From Salvia splendens (taxonomy: Eukaryota > Streptophyta > Magnoliopsida > Lamiales > Lamiaceae), in the NCBI RefSeq assembly GCF_004379255.2, contig NC_056041.1, positions 16,089,559 through 16,153,558 of the forward strand: a DNA stretch of 64,000 nucleotides, in the 5' to 3' direction. The notes beneath the pieces are model-generated. The model ran no database searches. It was not told where the DNA came from and worked only from the letters and a program-made list of their open reading frames with translations. A program made the translations under genes and the position numbers. Of this stretch, positions 39,107 to 51,029 are shown in pieces (the stretch's first letter is position 1; every line of letters begins with the position of its first letter).

Positions 39107-39208
39107 CTCCCACCTCATTAGAGAGAAAAGACTTTCCAAAATTAAAAAGTACATATTCTTGTGGGACGGACTAAAAAGGAAAAAGTGCATATTCTTGTGG
39201 GATGGATT
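39107..39208. mobile_element. Right half of the split Stowaway-like MITE
   Basis: Starts CTCCCACCTCATTAGAGAGA, the normal continuation of the left half. It ends with two copies of a CATATTCTTGTGGGA-type terminus followed by TTTA, matching the reverse complement of the left end. Confidence 0.6.
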
Positions 39209-39656
39209 TAGTATTAGTTAGATAGAAATTTTAGAAAGTCAAAGAAGTTCAATTTATGAAATTTACTTCTATTTTTAAACGATATAATATTAGTCAGACT
39301 GAAAATTTAAAAAGTCAAGAACTTCAATTTATGAAATTTTCCCAAATAATGGAACGTTTTTATTGCCATGATTGTTTATAACTTCATACCATATATAATT
39401 GCGGTAATTTAGTAGTGTTTGACTTTACAAATATAATAAAAGGGTAATTTAGTATAAAAATAATATTTAATAAAAAAACCGGTTCAAACAAAAATCAGTT
39501 TAAAATTGAAGGGCATTTTGTATATACAAATTTTGTTAATTTATCTTTACTAAAAAAAAGTGTTAAAAAAGATTGACAAAATTAATTACTTTCAAGAAAA
39601 AATATGTAACCCATGTTCACAAGATAACAATTAATGAGTGTATCCTAATAACATAA

Positions 39657-40956
39657 TCTATCATAATAATCTAAGTGCAAGTTTGATGAAAAGTCCTTAA
39701 TGCCCTTTTTGGAGGGAAATGAAAAGATGATGTGTCTTCTATTCAAAAATAATTTTTTAAGGCAAAAACAATTGGACAAATAATAGCCCAATAAAATGCT
39801 AACTTCTTGAAGAAGTTTTAAAACACATTTAAATAGTGCACTACCATTAATTTTTTTATAATTAAGTTATTGAATTTATATATTAACTAGACTTATATTT
39901 GAGTTAAATTGGAATTGTGCTAGAGAGTTTAGTTTGCCTTCCATTTATTTAGGTTAAAATTGAGATTTAATCATTTATTGCAATATTTTTCTCCGAATTA
40001 ATTTACAAGCTAAACGACAACACATATATGTAATGCTTACAATTTCCATCCTATATTTACTCAATTAAAGTTTTTAGTTCTTATATTTTAATTCGCCTCT
40101 AATTAAACAATACTACTAAGTTTATAGATTAAACTAAGGAATAAGATGACATTATATATATTTAAAATTAAATCTAACTTATAAAGTTTGTATAACTTCT
40201 TAATATAAAGAGTAGTGTAAATTCTCACATTATTCAAAACAAACAAGATGCATAAAATATTATCGTTATTTTAAGTGATAGTAGTAATTTACTTTTTATA
40301 CGTATATGTGGCGGGAAGTAAGAAATTTATTCTTTCCAATATAAAAAATTCATTTAGTCTTTGGCAATGTATATCAAGTTATGCTATGGTATGAAATTAA
40401 AAGAAATAAATAAACAGTCAACTAAAATGTGATTATTGTATAATACAAAATTTCTAACTTGACTTCTCAAAGAAGTTTTAAATTTATATGATTTAAATTA
40501 TTCATATATTTAATGTGGATATGTTTAGTATTCCATTTATTTTTTTCAAATTAATTTTTTATAAATTAAGCTATTAAATTTATATATTAATTTGCCTTTT
40601 ATTTGGATTAATGACTTGCATAGCACTTTCAATAAACATCTTTACTCACACATATTTTCTTTATTTGTATATCTTATTCTAATTAATTCATACTCTTAGA
40701 TCATTAGTCACACATCTAATTTTTGTCATTAATTTTATTATTTTTACTTTACTTAGATTATAAATTAAAATTGCATAAATGTTTCATTCACTGAGGAGTA
40801 ATAAATTCTTCATTTTGAGTGAGACAGATAAGTACATTTCTGTTTTTTTTAAATCTCCATATTGCTTTCAATTCTTATTTTCTATATATTTATTATATTT
40901 TATATTCATTATTTGAAACTCTTATGTCCCGTGCATAGCTCGGGTGTTAATACTAG
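39657..40956 (+). mobile_element. Helitron-like element in CA-2 intron 6
   Basis: Begins TCTATCATAATAAT after an A and ends with the hairpin CCCGTGCATAGCTCGGG, a short spacer and CTAG (40953-40956) followed by T. These are the classic 5' TC, 3' hairpin-CTRR and A/T insertion site of Helitrons. The flanks join to a sequence that aligns with intron 6 of CA-1, which acts as the empty site. The 1300-bp body is AT-rich without Rep/helicase coding, so it is non-autonomous. Confidence 0.8.
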
Positions 40957-43325
40957 TTAATTTATAAGTACTACTTACATCATGTACGACATCCCTCAGT
41001 TTTGCAATTTGCTCCTTCGATGTTGTTCTCACCTGCAAAACAAATGACCCAATTATAACAATCCCATATCAACGTAAAAAGAAAATTGAAACCACTATTT
41101 GAGTCTTATGATTTACTCCTTCTATCATTAAGTGGTTATTCGATGGAATCCTATGGAACTTGTACTATGGTACGGGTACCAGAGAGCAAGTTGCCGATTG
41201 GGGCCTAAAGTTAACTAACTAACAAGTAACTAACTAAGTAGTATATATATGAGTTTTAAATTAGGATTCGTTCGATAGAGGGTTGGTCCAACCTATTAAA
41301 AGTGAAGTGTAGGCAAATGAAATAAAAATAACTGTAAGAATATTCCACATTAGTATAAAGAGAAATGAAACTATTATATATTTTAATTATGAGTCACTCC
41401 TTCTATCACCAATTAATTTAAAATGGAGACGTTAGGACTTCTATTAAGATTCAAGATCATCCAACAATTATTTCATTTTCTATTTGTCTGATTCATAGTA
41501 GAGTCTAGAAAATTGGGGATCAACCAATAATTATAAAAACTGACCTTGTCGAGCAGTATCCATTGAACCCATGGAGGAGCTGAAAGAGAACCCAAATATG
41601 TATAATAGCTTTTGCTTTCAAACTTGATGTCCCATGGATTAACAACACCCAAATCAATTTTTTCTTCACCTTTTGTAAAATGACTAATATTTGCCAAAAT
41701 CTACATATGATAAAACTTTATTTTGTTAGTATGTCAACTTTTTGTACATTTTTCATAAGATGAACATATTGGTGGAACACATAAATCCAAAATCCAAACC
41801 ATAGACAAGCTGCAGTTCGATTGCAGGCGAGTTGTAACTTAGAAGAAAAAAAGCTAATGTCATTATAAAATGACGATTCAACCCTTACCGCTAACCTTGT
41901 CACGAAAAGGATCGGAACTTCCTAAATCATGAGTATAAAATAGCAATTACAACAAATTTCCCTTGGGAGCTCTTATGGACCATATGCATTTCCAAGTTGG
42001 ACCTACAATGAAGGTATAATATTGCCGTATGATAGATATAACATAAACACGAATCGATGTAATGGAAATACGAACCCTCGCCCATTAATTGTATGTTCGG
42101 AGGGCATGTGCCAGTGACATTGTAGCAGATTATACGTATTACCTGTGAGGTTCATGCCCATAACATCTGCATTCCATTCAACCTTAACATAGAAATATCA
42201 AATAAATCACATTTAAGATTTTTGTCGACTCGCAACCTTAAACACACAGTGTGAACTGAACATCGTTGTACCATGATGTCATGTCCCCTATTCTTCAATA
42301 CAGCATGAGTCGGTTTATAGTTTCTTTTCAATGTCCCTATTTTAGACGAAACCGAAACTTTTTCCCCGATTATATTTATTGGGGATTGGGACTTTCCATT
42401 TGAACATAACTTCCATTCTGCTTTGAGTCTTCCCCAATTTTCTGGTCCATTGGGAGTATTCTTCAAATACGTAAATTCATGTTCATCATCTGTAATTACA
42501 ATATATTGATTTATTAGTAAATTTTAAAATAAATTTATAAATGATATGGCACTCTTCGTTACAGATTGTATTTTTATCCCAGAAACTTTCCAGCAATATT
42601 TGTAATAGAAAAGACATAGGAAAAAACGTGGTGATCTTTTTATAATCTAATATACCATTATCATTTTTCATCAATATTTTTTGAAAATATTGCTTATCAT
42701 TATGTGGCAATTTATTGACTATTAGATTACAACATCTTGTAGTTTTAATTTGGTCGAGATTATCCATTTAATTTAGTTTAATGAGGATCACTATGCGTTG
42801 TAATTATATTTTATCACGACACCAAATTAATGATTGCTAAAAATAAAAATTTGATAACTTACCAACTTCACCATTTCTATCATCAGCATTGATTGAAATT
42901 AGAAGGGAAAAAATAATGAGACACGCAGCGAAACGATAAACGTAGCTCATGGTGGTTTCCGATGACTAACTCCGCCGTGAATTGGTGTTCTTCACTAAAC
43001 TAAGCATAAATCAACAATTGGAAAAACGATGAGAGTTCTTTTGGAAAATGAGTCTCAAATCCTAATATTTATAAATGGGTCATGTAAAGATTATGTGTCA
43101 TAATTACAAGAGAAATTTACTATCCAAAAAAAAAAAGAAATTATAAGTGAATTTCTTATTCAATTCTTCCGTCTGCAAGCTGTACGCATGGTAAAAAGGT
43201 TTCATTGTAATTTCAGTAGAAGGTATTAAAAGGAAAGCGTATTAAAATATTCCACTTTCCATCACTAAAATTAATATTATCCTCAAGACTATTTTCGGTG
43301 ATAATATATTATTTTATTAAAATTT

Positions 43326-44572
43326 TGTTGGAATCTTGGTCAAACGACTTTGACTAATAATAAATGTTACAAGACATTTAATTTTGTGAAATTAAATGCA
43401 ATAGCGACGATCTACGTTCCGAGTAGATGACCGTAGTATATTCATTTTCTCAAATTCGATTCCCGGTGAGTGAGAAATAATATATTAAAGTTGGTCACAA
43501 TAAAGCTAAAAATGAGCTATGAGAAAAACTAAGGGATTAATTAACTAAGTGTTAATTATCTCACATCGGGGATGATAAACTTCTTTGATGAAGTGTTTAA
43601 TAAGATGAATTATTATGTGTAATCACTATCGTGCAACAAGAAGGGTAACAGAGCCCACACGCGCGCACGCACGCCGCCGCTGCCCGCCCGCAAGCCGCGA
43701 GCCGCGCACCGGGTGCCTGGTGCCTTGGTAATTGGTCTTTGGGTTGTTCTTTGGAGTTGGTCGTTGAGCGTGGTTCAAGCCCCGCTTATTCTTTTTAGAC
43801 CATCCCAAACTCCACACTATCTCCGACGGGTCAAGCCCCGCTTATTCTTTTTAGACCACGCTATCCCTGACGGGTCTGGTCCACGTCATGTTCCCGCTGG
43901 ACCCCGACGCATAACGGGAGACAAAAGGTCATCGCTAGACCCCGACGCATAACGGGAGACAAAAGGTCCCCGATGGACCCCGACGTCCATGATGTATCCC
44001 GTCGTGTAGCATGTCCAGGTGCGTCGTGTCTCTTCAGCTCCCAATGGCTAGTGCACCAGTCAATAACCCCCGGCGGTTACAGTCAAGCGGTCATGGCACA
44101 CATAATGGCTGTTGACTCCATCAATGCCCCTGCAGGTGGACTTGGCCTATAAATAGGCATGCATCCATTGCATTCCATATAGAACATACACAAGCATTCT
44201 TGCATACATGCTCTTTCCCTCTCTGCATAATCTTCCCGTCGAAGCTCTGCCCCCGCCTAACTCCTGTTCGTCGGAGCTCTGCTGCTAGCGGTGCTGCTAC
44301 TTCAGAGACGAAGTCGTTTTATCTTTGGGGACGACACGCCAAACCGAGAGCACTACCGGGGCGTATCTCGTCTTGCGGAAAGAGGACTCCTCGACTCGGC
44401 TTACAAATTACATCTTTACGATTTATTGTTTCGAATTCTTCCTTGTAATTTCAATTCAGTGTATTTCCGTTTAATTTCTCCATTCTTCATTGGGTTGTAT
44501 TATGCCAGGTTAGTGTATCTTTGTATCACAGTCAATATCTAAAACCAACAAAGTCAATATCTAAAACCAACA
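43326..44572 (+). repeat. Solo LTR of the same copia family as the left-edge element
   Basis: Begins TGTTGGAATC and ends ACCAACA, with short inverted ends TGTTGG/CCAACA. Flanks are AATTt and AATTc, an imperfect target duplication. It aligns with the truncated LTR at 3546-4131. It holds internal duplications (CAAGCCCCGCTTATTCTTTT at about 43778 and 43829; GACCCCGACGCATAACGGGA at about 43901 and 43940), a TATAAATAGG box (about 44149), and a 22-bp duplication at the 3' end. It lies 376 bp upstream of the CA-2 start codon. Confidence 0.75.
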
Positions 44573-44732
44573 AATTCCAAATAAATATGTGTTCATCTTG
44601 AACAAATAGAAACGCAGATTTAAGAAAGAAAATTTGACCTTACTTTTTTTTGCCGTGTGAGTGTCCGTATTATCTTAGCATGAATAGACTATAATGGAAA
44701 AAATAAATATTTTATTAGAATGGAAAATACTA

Positions 44733-44985
44733 CTCCCACTGTCTACCGTTTAAATAGCCTTTTTGATTCGGCACCAACTTAAAGAATTTGTTTGATGCGA
44801 AGAAAAGTAAAGGGAAAAAGTGAGTAGAATGCGAGACTTATTTTCAATATTAGTTTTACGGTGGATGTATATGCAAAAGGTTAGGGAATGTGAGATTCGC
44901 ATACTAAAAATAAAATAAAATAAATAATTCTATATATCATGGATAAATTAAAATAATAAAATGCTTATTTAAATGGTGGAGTGAG
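44733..44985. mobile_element. Small MITE with TA target site
   Basis: A 253-bp unit flanked by TA. The left end CTCCCACTGTCTACCGTTTA and the right end, reverse-complemented as CTCACTCCACCATTTAAATA, form an imperfect inverted repeat sharing TTTAAATA. Non-coding. Confidence 0.5.
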
Positions 44986-45095
44986 TAGTAACTAAAAAAT
45001 CAAGTGCATCAATTAGACATCTATATTAAAGAAACTCAATAATTTGTATGAATATATGACCGTTCGATAGATACGTACTCCATCTTTTTTGACAA

Positions 45096-45960
45096 TGTTG
45101 AATATTGGTGGACTTCATTTGGGCCTGGTTTATTTGTAGCCCATGTGTATTGTAATTGGGCCTGACCCAATTCACTCACCTCTTACTCCTGGATGCCGCC
45201 ACGTGCCCCTCTCACTCGGATCCTTGTCTCCAGCCGTTGGATCCAGGTTTGTGTTTGTTATGAGAGTGAGACCCTTGGTCTTTCTCATTTCACTCTCATA
45301 TTCTCACTCTCTCTCTACGCTCTCAGACGCTCTCTCTGTTCTCTCACTCCCTCTCTTCTGTTCTTCTTCTCCGACGGTTCTCCGCCGGATTTCTGATGCT
45401 CTCTCACGGTTGAAAGTGTAGAGGAGCTTGCTACAGTAATTAGGGAGGCAACCACTTCGGTTGCTGAGTAGTTGGTGAACTAGGGTTTTGTTTTGGAGCG
45501 TGTTCTGTGAGGTCTTGTTTCTTGAACGGTTAGATCTGGTGTTTAGGGGTTGTGTTGGCCTGGAATCAGGAGTGTGAGGTGATTCACCGGTTGATTCGGC
45601 GGTACTCCTTTGGATCTGAGTTCTGGAGAATAGGCTGTGTCATCGGCGGGTGTCTGAGCCGTTGATTGTTGTTTCTTTCATGTGTACTTAAGTTCTCTTG
45701 TCTATTTGTGACAGATCTGAGAAGATCTGTTTTCTTTGTGTTTCTGACTCGTTTACTTAGTGTACAGGTTGAAGGAGCTGGAGATAGGAAGCTATCGTGA
45801 ACATGTGTAATAGATAGCTTACTTTTCTGTAATCTGTATTTGAGATTGGTTGTAATCTTGAATGTATTATCAGTCGCTTGGTTGGAGTTTGACTGAGCTC
45901 CCTATTCAAGAATAAAGAGGTCTTGGTAATTAGTGAACCCGATCTAGTCTGATCCCTACA
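45096..45960 (+). repeat. Solo LTR, 865 bp, with perfect 5-bp target duplication
   Basis: Starts TGTTGAATATTGG and ends TGATCCCTACA, flanked on both sides by GACAA (45091-45095 and 45961-45965). The inside has the pyrimidine-rich leader (CTCTCTCTCTACGCTCTC) and AATAAAGAGG near the end expected of LTR transcript borders. The short open frames in it are not genes. The family is not identified; copia-like by size. Confidence 0.75.
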
Positions 45961-45965
45961 GACAA

Positions 45966-46578
45966 ATATATCTAATATAATCTCTATCTAAAATAGCATT
46001 AGAGGGAGTATTAAATATTAATCAAAACACAAAATATAATTATGGAAATTAAAAAAAATGAAGATATCATGATGTAGAAACATCATATCAAAAACTCATT
46101 TTCCTTAAAATGGTTTTTGCTACAGAATCTTGATCTTGTATTGGCATGTCTTTATAGTGGCATAATGTATTTATCACAGTTAATGCGAGAATACCATTTG
46201 AGACTTTCATTCATTCATATCTACTTTTCCAATTAAGAGAAAAAAGGTTCTTTTCTTTAATTAGCGTAGTAGTTTCAATTTACTTATTTTTGTTAACACT
46301 AATTATTAAATTCTCTAATTGACTCATAAAAGTACCGGGGCTCGAACTCAAAGTCACGCATTGTCTCGAACTCAAAGTCAGGTTTTTGACATCTTAAACT
46401 AAAATCAATGTTAGCCCATTGTTTATAATAAAATTGAAACAAAAAGAGATATTAACTGAGATAACAACGCAAAGAGTAAAAAACAAGGAAGAAAGAACAT
46501 CAATAAGTCATAGAAACCGCTAGCTTCTTCCTGCTAACAATCACTTGGACTTCAAGCTGTAATTATTTGTCACACTAA
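45966..46578. other. AT-rich intergenic sequence
   Basis: No gene or complete repeat recognised. GAGGGAGTATTA at about 46001 may be the end of a worn MITE. Confidence 0.35.
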
Positions 46579-47366
46579 GGCCACCCGCAACACGTCACGC
46601 GGGTGGCCCGTATTCCGTCACGAAGGGACGAGACGGCGGCGTGACGCGTTGCAGCGCCCCGTCTCGCCCCCAGCCCGTTCCGCGTTCCGTCCCGCCGTGA
46701 CGAATGGCGAGACGTCTCGCCACGCGCTGAGGCGACGTGGCGCGCTCCGGCGCCATGCGTGAAGTCCACTCGCCGGACCGCGAGTGGGCATCGTCACGCT
46801 GACGCAATAATTCATTTTTTTAAAAAATTAAATAAACAAAATTTAAAAATAAAAAAACGGTAATATTACCGTTTTTTCAATTTTTTTATTTTTTTTACTC
46901 TATAAATACTCCTAATTCATCCTCATTTCACACACAAATACACATCTATTCTTCCCAAATCATCTTCATTTCCTCTCCAATTTTCATTTAACCTCTCATC
47001 ACAAAATTGTATTTCCTCTCAAATTTTCATCTAACCCTCTCCAATTTTCTTTAAAATTGTATTTTAAATTATCTCATTTTTATTTGTTAGGATTTTAATG
47101 AAGTGTTGTTTTATTTTTGAATTTTAAGGTATATTTTTATTTTATGTTGTAATTTTATTTTATTTTTAATGAAGTGTGTGTTTTTAATTGAATTTGGTTG
47201 GAAATAAAAATAAAAAATGAAAATGAATGAATAGTAATTTAAGGGACGGTTAAGGGACGGAGGGTTGCAGGTTCCATCCCTTAGTTAAAAGATGGAGTAA
47301 AAAAGTACAGTGGGGCCCATGAATAGTAATTTAAGGGACGGATGAGTGACAGTATTGCGGATGGCC
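46579..47366. mobile_element. Tourist/Harbinger-like MITE, GC-rich on one side
   Basis: Flanked by TAA on both sides (46576-46578 and 47367-47369). The left end GGCCACCCGCAACACGTC pairs with the reverse complement of the right end (GGCCATCCGCAATACTGTC). The left 230 bp is strikingly GC-rich with many CG dinucleotides, and the remaining about 560 bp is AT-rich. The overlapping minus-strand open frames of 64-70 aa in the GC-rich part are composition artefacts. Confidence 0.7.
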
Positions 47367-47547
47367 TAAGGAATCGATGATTCTGGTTACCACTGTCTGG
47401 AAAGATACCTACTAACATGTGCCAAATCACTACTAAAACCACGTGTTAGAATTCCACAAATCCCATTAATTCCCTTATGTGCACTTATTATAAGGCTTCA
47501 TTTATCTCTCTTATTAACATTTTTAACTGTTTTTTCCCGCTCTTTTT

Positions 47548-49478
<1,931 letters not shown>

Positions 49479-49625
49479 GATTTCAAGGAGAGATGAAGGC
49501 TCTCTCTCTCTCTCTCATGTATTGATGTTAATAGAGAGTGATGAAGAGAAGAGTGAAGGGTTCACATGAAAATATAAAGGGGAGGTGTGTAATGTAGCAC
49601 GCGAGGAAATATTAATATTCCTATG

Positions 49626-50297
49626 TGAAGAATCGGCGAATTTCTGATGTTAGTGAATGCAGGAAAAACGCAGATCACGACACAGAGAATTTACGTGGTT
49701 CGATTTACTGAGGTAAATCTACATCCACGGGAAGAAAAGAGGGCAGAATTGTATTGCTTGATCTGTTTTCTACAGCTAACAATACAGACTTGCTATTTGC
49801 TATTTTCTCTCTAGAGAGCTTAACAGAAGTTAACCGACCTTTATCTATCTGACCTAGGTTCTATTTATACATTGAACCTAGATCGTGGCATGCAGCATTT
49901 ATTAGGTAGTGGATGTCGTGGAGGTCGTGGCGACCTTGCATGGGTCCACTATCCTGCATGAGTTAATGACTGCTTGACACCACTAAATAGATCGTCGGTG
50001 TAGCGGAAGTGGAAATCTTGCATGAGTCCACTATTTCCTAGTTCGGTCGAATACTGAGACCGGACTGCTGAATTATTGCCGAGCAGCTTTTGCCGATCTG
50101 AGAGTAGAGCTTGATGCCGACCAGAGAGCAGAGTTTGATTGGTTGGCTTTTACCGAGCTGTAGGCTGGGGCCGAACTCTGTGGTTGTGCCGAACTGAACT
50201 CTTGAGTCATGCCGGACTGATACTCTTTAGCCATGCCGAACTGATACTCTTTCTTGGGCTTTACTGCTGTTGGGCTTGTTTAGTACGTACTCCATCA
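49626..50297 (-). repeat. Element A 3' LTR
   Basis: Minus-strand LTR from TGATGGAGTACG (50297) to GCCGATTCTTCA (49626). It is preceded on that strand by the polypurine tract CGGGGGGGGTAG. Confidence 0.9.
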
Positions 50298-50409
50298 CTA
50301 CCCCCCCCGAAAAGTGAAGTGAATCACTTCGGCATTCTGGATAAAGGTACGGGGTAAGTTGATGTTTGTCCTCGGTCTGATGAAGTGAACTCTTCTTTGA
50401 CCGGACTTG

Positions 50410-50840
50410 GTTTGTGTCCTAATTTGGCGAGTTTTATCGCTCGGATCAAACTTTCCGTTGTCCTAATTTGGGGATCGGACTTTCCCTTGTCCTAATTCGG
50501 CGAGTTTTATCGCGTGGATCGGACTTTCCCTAGTCGTAATTCAGGCAAGTTTTATCGCGAGAATCAGACTTTTGTTGCAGTTCGTTTCAGACGAAGTGCT
50601 TGATTCTTAAGCTGAATTGTGGTCTTGTATCCTCTTTAGAAGCTTGGACTTCACAATTGTTGGCTTATTGCAGCTCGTTTCAGACGAACTGCTTGTTTAA
50701 GCTGAATTGTGGTCTTGTATCTTCTGTAGAAGCTTTGACTTCACAATCGTTGGCTTATTGCAGCTCGTTTCAGACGAACTGCTTGTTTAAGCTGAATTGT
50801 GGTCTTGTATCCTCTTTAGAAGCTTTGACTCACAATCGTG
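50410..50840 (-). repeat. Tandem repeats in the 3' non-coding region of element A
   Basis: Two sets. About 50416-50575 has several copies of a unit with CCTAATT(C/T)GGCGAGTTTTATCG and GGATCGGACTTTCCC. About 50576-50840 has three copies of a roughly 90-bp unit starting GCAG(C/T)TCGTTTCAGACG and containing AAGCTGAATTGTGGTCTTGT. Such 3' repeats are typical of Tat-lineage elements. Confidence 0.85.
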
Positions 50841-51029
50841 TGCTTGTATTTGTCCTAAGAAGGGGATCAGCCTTCGAAGAACAAGATACCTCAGTAACAT
50901 TTGTAAGAGACGACACGCACAGAGACAGACAAAACACACAGACAAAACGCACAGAAAAAAAAAGACTAAGCAAACCAAATAAAGCACATTGAGCAAACAG
51001 GACTCAAGACTGACTGACCGGACTGTCTC

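Larger units (their letters stand above)
33462..39551. mobile_element. 6.1-kb TIR element (Mutator-like, tentative) in CA-2 intron 6
   Basis: Flanked by AAAAAAAAG on both sides (33453-33461 and 39552-39560), a possible 9-bp target duplication. The first about 37 bp (GGTAGTGATAAATTAACAAA, then a TATATACAAAAT block) match the reverse complement of the last 37 bp (AGTAAAGATAAATTAACAAA, then TATATACAAAAT) apart from a few changes. Removing this block gives a sequence that aligns with the short intron 6 of CA-1. No transposase is seen. The inside holds a tandem array, a split MITE and nested insertions. The class is uncertain because the duplication is mostly A. Confidence 0.65.
33366..42950 (-). 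pseudogene. Alpha carbonic anhydrase, second copy (CA-2), frameshifted, 7.5-kb last intron
   Basis: Paralogue of CA-1 with the same seven exons: 42950-42863, 42489-42272, 42182-42076, 42002-41896, 41700-41545, 41032-40979 and 33443-33366. Exons 1-3 are in frame and keep the signal segment, EWKLCS and HWHMPSEH. Exon 4 is 4 nt longer than in CA-1 (extra bases at about 41928-41933), giving a TGA at 41929-41927 after LYS. Exon 5 is 9 nt shorter, turning [13 protein letters not shown] into SLSAPPWVQW, so Thr199 and the disulfide Cys are lost. Exon 7 ([12 protein letters not shown] end) is intact but lies 7,535 bp downstream, where CA-1 has a 138-bp intron. Splice sites remain. It is most likely a recent pseudogene. 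Confidence 0.88.

Noticed and set aside
45143..45421. A 92-aa frame rich in Ser/Leu
   Set aside because: It lies in the pyrimidine-rich leader of the 865-bp solo LTR, with no domain.
46575..46815. Three overlapping minus-strand frames of 64-70 aa
   Set aside because: All lie in the GC-rich arm of a Tourist-like MITE and have no start context, domain or conservation signal.
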